Made by a program: the position numbers and the translations under genes
NCBI GenBank assembly: GCA_020091685.1
Contig: CM034601.1
Location: forward strand, 10,418,419-10,482,418
Direction of reading: 5' to 3'
From: Lutjanus erythropterus
Taxonomy: Eukaryota; Chordata; Actinopteri; Lutjaniformes; Lutjanidae
Length of the DNA stretch: 64,000 nt
Notes under the pieces: model-generated
What the model was told of the DNA's origin: nothing
The model's database searches: none
The model's input: the letters and a program-made list of their open reading frames with translations, nothing else
Shown: positions 25,901 to 36,609 of the stretch, one piece after another
Layout of the letters: every line of letters begins with the position of its first letter
Numbering within the stretch: the first letter of the stretch is position 1

Positions 25901-28317
25901 AGTGAAAAGAAGAAAAACATTTCTAGCAAAAAAGTTGATCTTGGCTCTAACATAGCTGCAGCTCAGTCCAAAATCATTTAGCTCATTATACTGTTTACAG
26001 TTTGTCTTGGCGTCTGCGAAACCTTCAAAACCTTGAATTCCCTGGTTCATGTTTCATGTCCTCACCAGTACCTGCAGCAACACACAGCGCTGCCCCTTGC
26101 TTTTTTTGGGCGGGATGTGGGGCTATTTTCAGTCTGAACACGACCGTACTGTCAGTCAGCGGCAACAGGTGCCACAGCAGGACAGGAAACTAACTCGCTT
26201 AACCAAAGTGGCTGCATTTTGCAGGCAGTTAGTGTTAATGTTCTGCACTGGATCTGTCTGACCAGCTGTACCAAGTTTTCTTCAGTGTTCTTGTTTGCAG
26301 CAAATTGGATTTTGCTACCAAAAACGCTGTAAATCAGCTGAAAGCCGATTTATACCATTGCGTTTCTCTGCATCCTGGACAGTTTCAGCATCTATCTGAA
26401 CAAATAAAATAAATATGTTTAATGGAAAACAGATAAGCAGAAAGGGTCTGCTTTTTGAAGACACTGCTACTGTGGTGATCCATCAGAAGAAGGTGGGCAA
26501 CACTACTGCAAGTATTTATCACTAATTCACCATCAACTCCCTGAGGGGCTAAAATACACTGAAGAAACAAGACATTTAACTGTTCAGAGGAATTGAGCCT
26601 TCTTATTTGGGAAATCCATTTACTATCTAACCCATAAATCTTAAAAATTTCCTGAAAAGCTGTGCTGAACCCAATTCACTTTGAGTTCGATACGTGAACA
26701 GACAGTTAGAAGACTAAAGGACCCTGAGTGCATCAGCTCAGTGTGATGAATTCGTTCATGTTTGGCCTACTGCCTCACTGACTTTCTGTTTTTATTTCAA
26801 AAGATGCCACCAAAGGCAAAGTAGAGCAGCTGAATTAATTCCAATATTCAGGGAAACACACAAAACAACATACTGTAGATGAAGTGACGCCGCACAGACG
26901 GTGTCACATGATCCATCACAAAGAAAGTAGTGATTCAGCTAAATGCCAGAAATGTGAACGTCTGACCAGCTTTGACACCACAGTCAAGCTGGCCCCAGTA
27001 ACGGTGCGGTCGGACCGGATTTCACCTGATGAAGTTAGTCATGTGGTGTGATCAGAGGCACATGGATCAGGAAGTTGTGCAAGAACTCTACTGTAGTCCC
27101 AAACAAACGAGTACATGTACAGCTGTGGACGCCATGGACAGCTATCGGTACCGTTTATATTTTTTTCTGGAATATATTCTCTACACATGCGCAGTAAGCC
27201 GCCATCTGTAGTGGCTGCATGGAGAGGAATATGAAGACATCCCTGTACCCCCCACTTGTTGGAGGGATATATGGATGTCTGCTCAGACCCCACAAGAACA
27301 TCCTCTGATGACAAGCTGTGAATTATACAAATTCTTATCAAACACGTTGCTGTCACAAACCTGTCACAACCCTTGCACTTGCTGCAGCCAAGCAGCACCC
27401 CTCCATCTCTGCTTCTAGCATTGTTTTACCATTAAGTTACATAAACAATCAGTATTTACAGAATAAGAGGCCATGCAGGTAGGTAAACTCTCAACTGGAA
27501 GCCAACATGTCTCACCACGTCCCTCACAAAAGAATGAGGAGTGAAAACCAGAACCATTAAAAACCAGATCCAAATCATCCAACCCACTGAAATTATATGC
27601 CTCAGAGGTTATTATTTCCTTTTATCAATGCCAGCAAGGACTGTCAACTAATATTATAAATTTGATTATAGAATCTAATTGTAAAAAAAAACCAGACATT
27701 TGATTGTGAACATTTGATTGAACATGAAGATAGCTGACTATTGAGTCCTATTCCCACGCTAGCACAAAATGAAGTAACGCACCAGGAAAGGCAGTGAAAA
27801 AGACTGATTAAGCAAACATGAATGTAAGGAACACAAAATTAAAATATTTTTAAAATTCCACTACCAGTGATGTTTTAAACAATATAAAATGTTCTGCAAG
27901 GCATAATAAATTGTGTCTGATATGGGTTTTTTGCAAATAAGTTCAAATACTTGTTAATATGGCTTGTATATAGCTCAACACGCTGCCTTCATTTCACGTG
28001 TTTGTCATCCGCATTTCGGTGAAAGACTCTGCATGTGAACATAACTTTGTTCATATGAAACCCCCAGTGGGCATCTTTAGGTCTGTGGCCAATACTTCTC
28101 ACAGACCAGCCTGTTGTTGCATACCAGCGTCTCATTGGTGGTTTTCAGTGGCAGTTCGAAGAATGCAGCCACACACCCTGGAGACGAGACTGTCATGTTT
28201 ACTACTAATATCACCATGAGCCAAACACGAGTGAGTCGATTCTCTGAAGCTAAAACAATCATTTAACTCAAACTATGTGATGCCACACCATCTAGTCACC
28301 TGTCAAAAAGTTGCTGC

Positions 28318-28333
28318 TTTTTTTTTTTTTTTT
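28318..28333. repeat. Poly(T) tract
   Basis: Sixteen T residues. No retroposon body was recognised beside it. Confidence 0.9.
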
Positions 28334-30879
28334 GCCTGTCTCATGTTTTCAATAAGAGAGCAACAACAGAGGCTCAAATAATGTCTGATAATAATGTCCT
28401 CTCTGACCTCTGTGTGGAGAGTTTGAGTTTGTCCCCTCTGGACAGAGATTTGATATTAAAAGGTCAGGTCTGACAGGGCAGAGATTTGTTTCATCTCTCA
28501 TACCATCAAAGTGTTAAACGCTACTGATGAGTCAGCTGATGATCTGTCTTCCATATATGGGTTGGATGGTGATGCTTGGATGGATGTACTGCAGGCTTTT
28601 TGAACACTAGCAGTATGTGATCCGACTGTATATTTTATTATGTTTCAAATCTGTATGTTTGTTCAGGATTCACTTGGCTGCAAGACAAATATCCCTTCAG
28701 GGGAAAAAAAAATGAAAAGTTCAGTTCCATGAAGGAAGGCCAACTCTGCAGTGACAAAGAAAAGTAAGCTGGTGACATGCTTAGCTGCCACTGTATCCTT
28801 TCAGCTAAATTATGCCCCCAACAATCAACAGTAAACCCAGTCAGTAGTGGCATGCCTGAGGCGATTGTGAAAATGTGCTGCTGCCTATTCAGAAACCAAA
28901 TCCACCCTCCTCTTGCCACAAATTAACGTCACATACAGTAGCGTACTCCCACTGTGATCCTAAAACAGGCTGCCTGGGCCGTGGAAATACATTTTCAGCC
29001 TTTCAGCTGGCGTTCTTATCGAGGACAGGAGTCCAGGATCTTGTTCAAGGACATGCTGAGAGTAAACATAACCGATTAGAGAGCCCTCTACCTGTTAAAA
29101 AAAAAAAGACTTTTTACATTCTAGTTTGTGAAACAATCATTGTGAGCTGCTGTCATCTTCAGAAAAGCCCTCTGAAAGAGTTAAACTGAGTATCGGTACA
29201 TTTTATGCCTTGGTCACACTACATGATTTTCTGTTAAAGACGCACCGTTCCACTTTCTTCTTTTAGTTACGATCCGATTCTGATAACAATACCAGAGCTC
29301 TTTTTTCTTTATAATTAATGTTAGTGGTAGTTAAGTCACATGACGATGAAAGTGAACTTCAGTTTAGTGCTGAAAAGTTTTGTGTTAGTTGATGTTCATG
29401 GACTGCATTTGGTTTCAATATCTACAAAGACTGTTCAGTGTTCATGTTGCTACTTTTTTGTTAGTGGTTGTACAAAATATGTTTTTTTGTTTTTGGTAAT
29501 TATCATTTTGGCATCATTTAAAGTTTTAGCCAGCTGTATTTGGAAAGCGTGTCCCTTAGGATATATATCAATATAGAGTTGCAATGAAAACTTGTTTATC
29601 TTTCGTTTCATGCTGTGTAGCATATAAATTTCAATTAATAACAACTGAGGACTTTGAAATTGGGTCGGTATGTGGATCTGTGATGATATTTGATACCCGA
29701 TAACTGAAATTCTTCACAGATTACGAGATGTAGTCAAACTTTTGTGTATTGCTGCATCTTAAACTGCTTCCAAACGGACGTCCTAACCTGATCCATGCAT
29801 CAGCAAAACAGGCTAAGCGACATGTTGTTTGTATTAAAAAACGCCCATTTTGGTTCCGGTTTTGAACTTAAGCACGCTTGTTTCACCTCCAAGCTTTTTT
29901 CTTTGGTCAAAATAGACGTTTCTGCCCTCAAGTCTGCAGTCAACAGGGACAACAAGAGACTAATGCTGCATTTGAGACAATGTAGGAGGTCAGAACTTCC
30001 CAGAAGAAATTTCAAACTTCTGACCTAAAATCATTCCAAGTTTACTTGCTCATGTTAGGAAGTGCTGTTCACACTAAAGGATCAAGAAAAAAACATTATG
30101 ATACAGTAACAAACATTTGCCTTATGAAATACTGCATGGTTTTACCTATTTGTGTCTGATTATTGTACAAATTAAACAATCTGATAAGAAAAATTCACTC
30201 TTTGATTCAACTGCTTGCAAGTCATAAACACACAACCTGTAACATCTTCTAAATAGACACAGCTTTGTTTTAAGGGGACACAAGAGGGAAGAAGTGTTTG
30301 AAAGCGCTGCTTTAAACACAGCTTTAGGTCTTTGAATGCAACATAAAGAAGGGGGCACTACCGCCTGGTTATCTCAACCTCTGGCTCCCAGCCACATTAA
30401 CTTGCTGATGTGACAGCTTTTGGAGCACATCCATCCAGTGCACCCAGACCGCTCCAGATTCAGGGTACAGGCTGTACTCTGAGGTCTACATAAGTTACAC
30501 ATGCTTCAGCAAAGCAAACAAACCAGCTGGCAAACAAAAAGGCAACACAAATTGCTGACAAGCGGTGGGTCAGAAGAACCATGATGACCCACTGTGACTG
30601 TGCAACTGCAGAAAGGCCTGCATCCAGGAAAAAGCACACATGGCTGAGAGGCAGGATACCACGTTGTCTTGTAACGGCGCAGAGAAGGGAGCTGTCTCCA
30701 TGTGCATCTTTTCCAATACATTCACATATTCGATAAATGAGGCTTTGACTTTGGCAGTTAGTCTTTAATTTGAGAAACAGAGTATGTGTATTTTTATGAC
30801 AAAACATTATAAGTCGTACTTTTTTTCAATCCGAATCAGTTTAAGACCAAGCAGAAGCCATGATGACTCTCCCTAGCGG

Positions 30880-31800
30880 TCTTATCCAGACGGGGATCCC
30901 CAAACCTGCGAAAGATCTCGCGAGTGCACCCCGTTTAACCCAAAGCATGAGCTTTCCCTTACCTTAAACAAGTGCTATTATCCCGGAGTCTACACACATT
31001 TTAACCACAATGATGTCATATTTTAAACATACCCGGTTTGTACGAATTAAGAAACAACGCCTATAAATCTCGCGAGAATTCCGCAAATCAAGGGTTCCTT
31101 TCTTGACACGACCCTCGCCCTCCTGTTAGCTTCCATGCTAACGCTAACTAGCTGGGTGGATAGGCAGGGAGGAGCCGGGTTTGCACTGACAACAGATATA
31201 CAACATGACAACCGGGTTATTAACCACGAAACGAAAGACTGTTTCACATATGACAACATTAAGTATTATATATTGTCTCTGAGTTTGCACCAAACCGATA
31301 CAGCTAGCCAGCTGAAGCTAACTCGCTAGCTAGCCAGCAGCGGCCATGCCTTTCTCTCGGGGAACACGTGGAGTGAACACGTGATGTCTCACAACAAACC
31401 TGCTCCTTTTTAGTGATTAAACGAGCAGATGTTTCACGTTGCCTTGTGTTTAAGTGTGTAGAATCAATCTTCAAAGAAAAAATATGGCATGTTTTACACA
31501 GTATGACTAGAAAGGGGACAGTAGCAGCCTGGAAGCTAAGCTAACATCTAAGTGGGAAGGGCTCGGCGACGCGCTGCTAGGCCAAAGAGGAGTCTGTGTG
31601 CGAGTGTGTGTGTGTGCTATTGTTAGCTGGCTAAGCTACACAGCCGGCTAGGGTTGTGGCTTTTCTTCTAATTGATGTAATGCGAGACATGGGTGGATGT
31701 CTCATTAATGTCTGGCGTGGCTGTATGCCGAAACCTGCCCCAAAACAAACGCGTAAACAGTAGTAACCAGCGGTTTAAATATCTGGCAGCCTGCACACAG
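30880..31800. promoter_or_regulatory. Second CpG-dense block inside larp1 intron 1, candidate alternative promoter
   Basis: CpG density rises again 1.5-2.4 kb inside intron 1. The block holds a perfect TCTCGCGAGA at 31068-31077 and a 9/10 match at 30916-30925, a core-promoter element known from vertebrate CpG-island promoters. It also has CACGTG at 31365-31370 and 31378-31383, and many GCTAGC/GTTAGC words. A good minus-strand donor (aag|gtaagg) falls at 30963/30962, so a minus-strand non-coding first exon ending at 30963 is possible. No convincing coding sequence lies here. Confidence 0.5.
31365..31383. promoter_or_regulatory. Paired CACGTG E-boxes, 13 bp apart
   Basis: Two palindromic CACGTG sites start 13 bp apart within the intron 1 CpG block. 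Such sites are bound by USF, MYC/MAX and MiT/TFE factors. Binding here is inferred only. Confidence 0.5.
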
Positions 31801-31989
31801 TGTGTCAGCTAATACAGTGGCAGCAGATGATGAGGGAGGAGGAACATGGTGATGAAGCAACCTAAACATAAGGACATCTGAGCTACTATGACTACAGTCT
31901 TTTCAAGGTTTTAAAGTTCAAACATGCACGGTCACACTGCTGAAATTAAGATGCTCTCTTGCATGAAATTACAGGAAAAAATGCATATA

Positions 31990-32090
31990 TAATCACCAAA
32001 AACAGGGTGGATACAGGTCCTTAAAAAGTGACATTTACTAATAAAAAGCCTTAAAGTATTAAATAATCTTAAATTCTGTTTGGGAAGGTT
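31990..32090. repeat. Candidate dispersed repeat (AGGTCCTTAAAAAGT)
   Basis: AGGTCCTTAAAAAGTGACATT, AAAGCCTTAAAGTATTAAAT and ATCTTAAATTCTG resemble a teleost repeat built on CTTAAAAAGTCTTAAAT words. No termini are visible. Confidence 0.35.
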
Positions 32091-32923
32091 AGTGAATGCT
32101 GTAATGGTGGTCTAATTGATTAAAACCGAATGCCTCGGTTATTCTGTTAGTCTTTTGAGTTTTTTACTAATAAACAAAATGAACAAAATGTTCTTTAATC
32201 CAATGCCATTTTGACTTACTTGACAATACATGCATTCACTCAGAAAGGTATGCCTACATTATTACATTTGATGCTTAGTTTTATTGCAAAATGAACACCG
32301 AATTGAATTAAATGTTGACATACAGCCTTATATTTAACTTGCTGATATGCATGCAAAACTGGATCCAGTAAAATGCATACAGTTTGGTGTTTTGCAACAT
32401 GCAGAGCAACTTTACAAACCTAGCACCACAACACAACGGGCCCACAAACGTGCAAAGGATCATAAAGTGCAGAGACGAAAGAATTTAATCTAAAATAAAC
32501 TCAAAGTAAAGTTAATATTGCCTAGATTGTGGTTAAATAGGATTAAAACTGGCCCTATCCTGGGATATGATAAAGTTAAAAAAGAAAAGTCAATACAGCT
32601 CTTTACATTTAAAAAAACAGCCATAAGGACGCATTTTCAGATTTTTAAGGGTGTGATCCCTTGTGCAATCTGCCACCCATGGGTCCACTCTGCCACCCTG
32701 TACTCCAAGAATAGCCTTCACCAGGAGGAGGAGGAGGAGGGCTTTAACTCCAAATATAACCAGCTTGCAGACTAGGCTTGTTTATGCACTCACTTTGCTC
32801 TTTTTTCTGGTTAAATAAATGATACTCAACCCCGTGACAGCTCACAAGAACACCACACCTGGACGCACAGACACCGACACAACACTGACAGCCAGTTAAT
32901 CAACATGTAGGGAGGGTACAAAC

Positions 32924-33338
32924 CGTGGTGTGCTTGTCCATTCACGCTGACCACGGTCACCGCATTCATTTTCCTAGTCCACGGGTTCACCTTGGGCGGG
33001 GGAGCTTCAGTAAACTCCTTTCTGTTGCAGCTTTTATTAACACCTTCCTCGGTTTGCTTGTGCTCGCTGTCACAGCCTCCTTTGCCCTCCTCTGTCGCCT
33101 GTTTGGAGGTCTGCTGCTCCGTACCGGGGGTCCCTCCCTGCCCGGGGCTTCTGCCTCCGCCGCCGCTGCTGCTGCTGCTGCTGCTGCTCCCCTGGTCGGC
33201 GACACCCGTCTGCCGCTTGGCCCCGTCGCCCCGGCCGCCCTCCTCGTCCTCCGGCTCACCGCGGATCACTTTACCGTGCTGCTCCTCCGCTTTGGCGAGC
33301 GGGTTGCCGGGCAGGAGAGTCTCCACCTGAGTGGCCAT
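32924..33338 (-). CDS. larp1: La-related protein 1, coding exon 1 (residues 1-138 plus first base of codon 139)
   Basis: LARP1 binds the cap and 5' TOP motif of ribosomal-protein and translation-factor mRNAs in the cytoplasm and represses or stabilises them downstream of mTORC1. This exon encodes its disordered N-terminus. It starts MATQVETLLPG, as vertebrate LARP1 does, runs through an acidic, Gly/Ser-rich segment with eight serines at residues 51-58, and ends with the conserved block EAPPPKVNPWT (residues 111-121) and VSVNGQAHH. The start codon has G at -3 and G at +4, a good context. The exon leaves one base (G) that pairs with AG at the head of the exon at 5631-5695 to make Glu139. The open frame continues past 32924 only as intron read-through. 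The donor is cacg|gtttgt, weak at positions +3 to +6, but phase and homology both support it. No RNA-binding domain is encoded here; those exons lie beyond the left edge. larp1b is less likely, because the MATQVE start and the following exons fit LARP1. Confidence 0.93.
33165..33188 (-). repeat. AGC trinucleotide run coding for eight serines in larp1 exon 1
   Basis: Eight AGC codons in a row on the minus strand encode Ser51-Ser58 of LARP1, followed by GGC/GGA glycine codons. The run is in frame and probably length-polymorphic. The surrounding N-terminal region is disordered in the family, so length changes are likely tolerated. Confidence 0.85.
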
Positions 33339-33740
33339 TTCCCACCGCCGTCTTTCTTCCCCCCTCAGGATTACCAGTCCTCCTCCTCCCCCCGGCCCGA
33401 ATTCGCCTTCAATTTCGGGGAAATGTGAAGTTGTTCCGCGGGGTATGCCGCTCCTCTGTCGCTCCTAGACCAAACGAGCTTCAGTCTAAGACGCAGAGCA
33501 GTCAGCGAGGGATTAAAACATACAGAAAAATAAAGAAACGTGTCCGAGGGGCCTCTCAGGATTACAACGTTAACTCCACCACTAGCAGCAATATGGATGA
33601 TCCCCACCACGCGATACAGGGGTGCGCGCACGTACGCCGTAGAGGGGGAGTAGCCACGTAAAGACGAGAACGCGCCTTTGGGTCAGGTCGAGATGCCGCG
33701 TTCAGGTGCTTTGTGCCTCGTCGTAAAACGTTCTAATTGC
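33339..33740 (-). promoter_or_regulatory. larp1: larp1 promoter and 5' UTR, CpG island
   Basis: Together with exon 1 this block (about 32.99-33.74 kb) is rich in CpG, including several CG-containing clusters near 33600-33720, while flanking DNA is CpG-poor and AT-rich. It sits directly upstream of the LARP1 start codon and has no good TATA box at a fitting distance, as expected for a housekeeping CpG-island promoter. The exact transcription start is not visible. A purine-rich GGA/GAG run lies at about 33345-33395 on the minus strand, in the presumed 5' UTR. Confidence 0.75.
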
Positions 33741-34439
33741 CAATTTCGGAAGCCATAAAGCACGTTCCTAACAAAATTACAAAAGTATCATTTAAAAATG
33801 TAACTTTAATTTATCCGATAAAGCTGATGCCAAAAATTCAGAGAAGATACTTGCGTGAAACTGAGAGCATTTATCATTTACTTTAATAAATGCCTGTGTA
33901 TTAAGTTATTCTGGTTAAATATAGAACCTTTCTTTAAATTATTGACTGGCTTAACTGTTCAGTTAGGAAAAAAATAGACATTTTTATGACAAAAATGGAA
34001 CAGACTGTCCAAAACACATGTATTTAAAATATTTTTGTTTTGTATGGGATATATTATATTCACAAATAAACTAAAAAGAAACCAATATTACAACTATTTA
34101 AAATAGATCTTGGTCACTATATTAGAACAGTAAATGATAAAGCTGTGAAAAAAAAAATCTGCAAAACCTTAAATATTTAATTTTGATACCTTTGTTGGCT
34201 GTTACATGGTACCCCAGCATGTCCTGTTTTTGTTGTTGTTTTTTTTATTTATTTATTTTTTGGGTTTTTTTTGTCTTTTTGTCTTGTGTTGATGTGGGGG
34301 GATTGTTTGTTTTAAAGTAATCATGAGTGGCAGATCTATGTGATTAACATATGGACAAAATAAATATATAAACTTGTTAATAAAGTTTGGAAACCTTCAT
34401 TGTACAGCTCTATCTCTCTCAGGTACATATTGTGCAGAC

Positions 34440-34602
34440 TTTTAGACTGTTTGTCATATTTTATTGTTTTTAATATTTTATACCTCTTGACTTGCAGTAC
34501 TTGCTTTTTATCTTTGTCTATTTTTCTACTGTTATGCACAAAAACACCAAGGTAAACTCCTCCTATGTGTAAACTTATTTGGCAATAAACTTGATTCTGA
34601 CT
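34440..34602 (+). mobile_element. Non-LTR retrotransposon 3' tail (GGCAATAAACTTGATTCTGA)
   Basis: TACTGTTATGCACAAAAACA, then TATGTGTAAACTTATTTGGC and AATAAACTTGATTCTGA form a very common fish LINE/SINE 3' end. A second, more worn copy is at 62050-62154. Confidence 0.65.
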
Positions 34603-35279
34603 TTTCTTTAAATGTAGTCACATCAAGGTTTCAGAAAACTATTCAAGTTTGAGATCACTTTTATCATGCCTTTAATGTGTGATTTGATTAGATTACAGCT
34701 TTCTTTGTCCTCCTTTGAGGACACATGATGAGGAAGACTATTCATCAGTCATGATATCAAACCTTAATAGCAACACATTCATCGTATTCGGTGTCTGTTT
34801 TATAGCATATGTATGTTACATTTAATTTTACACCAGTCACCAATGATTGAAGAAATAGATCCTTTTTACTTGTTTGTGTTTACAGCAAAATATAAGTCAA
34901 GTAACAAAAGTAAAGTTACTTAGAATTTATAAATAATACAATTGGGTTATCATTATTGAGGCAATGACAAGTAAACAGTATTTTAATGTTGTAGCTAGTT
35001 GATTTGATTAAGACTGGTTTATCATCATTATTAGTTGTAGTACTAGTAAAACAATGTTTAATCTATAACAATGCACAACATCTAGAGTACATTATATCAT
35101 CAGGTAAGTAAGTCGGCAAGGTAACTTGTTGAAGCATACATTAAAATTAAATTTGTTTCATTTGTATTCGTTTGTTGTTCTAACTTAATTTAATTTAGTC
35201 TGTACTACCAACTAAGGATACTAATTTCTTCATATAAGGTATTTGTTAGGGAAAAGGGATATTTCCGATAAACATGAAC

Positions 35280-35350
35280 GCAGCGCGCAACCCTGGATGA
35301 CGTCGGTCTCGCCCTCTGGACGCGTCTGCAAATCACCGTTACCTCATTAA
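35280..35350. promoter_or_regulatory. Short CpG-rich patch with a CRE-like TGACGTCG
   Basis: ATGACGTCGGTCTCG lies within a 70-bp patch with several CpGs in CpG-poor surroundings, about 2 kb upstream of larp1. It could be an enhancer or a divergent promoter. No transcript is evident. Confidence 0.3.
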
Positions 35351-35646
35351 ATATCTGCCCAAAACACACTGTTTTACTGCAACTACCAGTTTGTAAAAAT
35401 GTGTGATGACGATTCGACATATTTTGTCGCTAATTCAAGTATTTCGTGTGATTCTGTTTTCTAAAATCTGTCACACACGGAGGGAAACTGCACCTAAACG
35501 TCTCCTCACTGTTCCTACACGACACACACGTGTCCACGCAGGAGCTGCACGTGTGTGTTCACGCTCTGAGTCTTGTTTTCCAGCGAATTTATCATTTTTT
35601 CTAAAGATTGTTAGAGTCACTATAACAAACTGGGAGCGTGTGGGAT

Positions 35647-35667
35647 TGTGTGTGTGTGTGTGTGTGT
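35647..35667. repeat. (TG)n microsatellite
   Basis: A TG run followed by degenerate TG/CG repeats to about 35720. Confidence 0.9.
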
Positions 35668-35828
35668 TAGTGGGTTATGTGTTTGTGTGCGCGCATGTGT
35701 GTGTGTTGTGTCTTTAGTGACAACCAACGTGAGGATCAACATTAAAGGGCCTTTTTTAGTGAGCGTGGCTGATTATATAATAGCCGTAAGAGTCAGACTA
35801 AACGTGTGCTGTTTACAGTTATACTACT

Positions 35829-35830
<2 letters not shown>

Positions 35831-35881
<51 letters not shown>
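35831..35881. repeat. (GT)n microsatellite
   Basis: About 25 uninterrupted GT units. Confidence 0.98.
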
Positions 35882-35885
<4 letters not shown>

Positions 35886-35978
35886 GGAAAGAGTGAAAGT
35901 TTATTTAAAGTCATGGTTTCTGTTGAATGCAAAAGAAATGAAGCGTAACTGTGCCTGTACAGCCTGTATTTGGTTTTG

Positions 35979-36160
35979 TCAGTGGTGCAGAAAGTACTCA
36001 GATCTTTTACTCAAGTAAAAGTAGAATTACCACAGTGGAAAAAAATATACTTCTAAAAAGAAACAGTCTGGCAGTCATAACCTTACTTACAAGTATAAGT
36101 ATTGGCACCAGAATATACTTAGAGGTAGCAAAAGTACACAGAATCTTTGCCATGTAAGTT
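35979..36160. mobile_element. MITE fragment with AGTGGTG...AAGTAC words
   Basis: GTCAGTGGTGCAGAAAGTAC, CAGATCTTTTACTCAAGTAA and AATTACCACAGTGGAAAAA match one end of a very common percomorph repeat. A further piece (GCAGAATGGCCCTTTTCAGA) lies at about 36988. Other members are near 52.9 and 53.8-54.8 kb. Confidence 0.65.
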
Positions 36161-36596
36161 TTCAGACACAAGGAATCTGCTCTGCTATTTTGGTGCATAA
36201 AAATAAATAAGAAAATAAGGATTCAAGGACATTTATTAGCATTATACAACATGAGGTTGTGCAACAAATTTAGAGTTGTAGTTTCTTCATAAGACAAACG
36301 AAATATGAAACATGATTAAGGGAATAAGGTGATGTATGTCTATAATACACATACAGCCACCATAATTCTGTAGTGCTTTTTATTTATTTGCATCAGGCTG
36401 ATTGAAAACAGCAGCAACGTTATGGTGATAATACGGCTGGCGGCAATATTATACAAGATATTGCATTTAAACAGCAGTTCTACAAGCGTCATTTATAAGT
36501 TAACTGTTATAATTGACCACAGATTTTAATTTCTGTGTTAATTAATTCATTTATTTGTTTCCACCAACTCAAATAGTTCTGCCACTGGACTGGACT

Positions 36597-36609
36597 GTTG
36601 CCAGGCAAC
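36597..36609. promoter_or_regulatory. Perfect RFX X-box palindrome
   Basis: GTTGCCAGGCAAC is a perfect inverted repeat of the RFX half-site. RFX factors drive ciliary and other genes; occupancy here is inferred only. No repeat family was recognised around this copy. Confidence 0.45.

Larger units (their letters stand above)
5696..32923 (-). other. larp1: larp1 intron 1, about 27.2 kb
   Basis: The intron has a weak donor at 32923 (gtttgt) and a good acceptor before 5695 (gtttccacag). It contains at least five MITE copies, LINE-tail scraps, poly(A), poly(T) and poly(C) tracts, and the CpG block at 30.88-31.80 kb. I see no nested coding gene. Short open frames in it lack splice context, homology or codon bias. 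Confidence 0.9.
33741..35978. other. Upstream flank of larp1, no gene found
   Basis: AT-rich sequence with a LINE-like tail at 34440-34602 and a short CpG-rich patch at 35280-35350 holding TGACGTCG. Two (TG)n microsatellites end the segment. I see no exon with splice signals and recognisable protein. Confidence 0.7.

Noticed and set aside
31062-31067. TATAAA just left of the TCTCGCGAGA element
   Set aside because: Overlaps the CpG-block core element and is too common a word in AT-rich DNA to call a TATA box.
32826-32923. C-terminal 32 codons of the 170-codon minus-strand frame starting at 33338
   Set aside because: They lie past the exon 1 donor; homology to LARP1 stops at Ala-His-His and resumes in exon 2, so this is intron.
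32925-33428. 167-codon plus-strand frame over larp1 exon 1, and the overlapping 112- and 90-codon frames
   Set aside because: Antisense or shifted shadows of a GC-rich coding exon with low-complexity Leu/Ala runs; no independent homology.
35320-35335. CCAGAGGGCG (minus strand) as a CTCF site
   Set aside because: Three bases short of the core when aligned.
35648-36018. Frames with long VCVCVC runs
   Set aside because: Translation of the (GT)n microsatellite.
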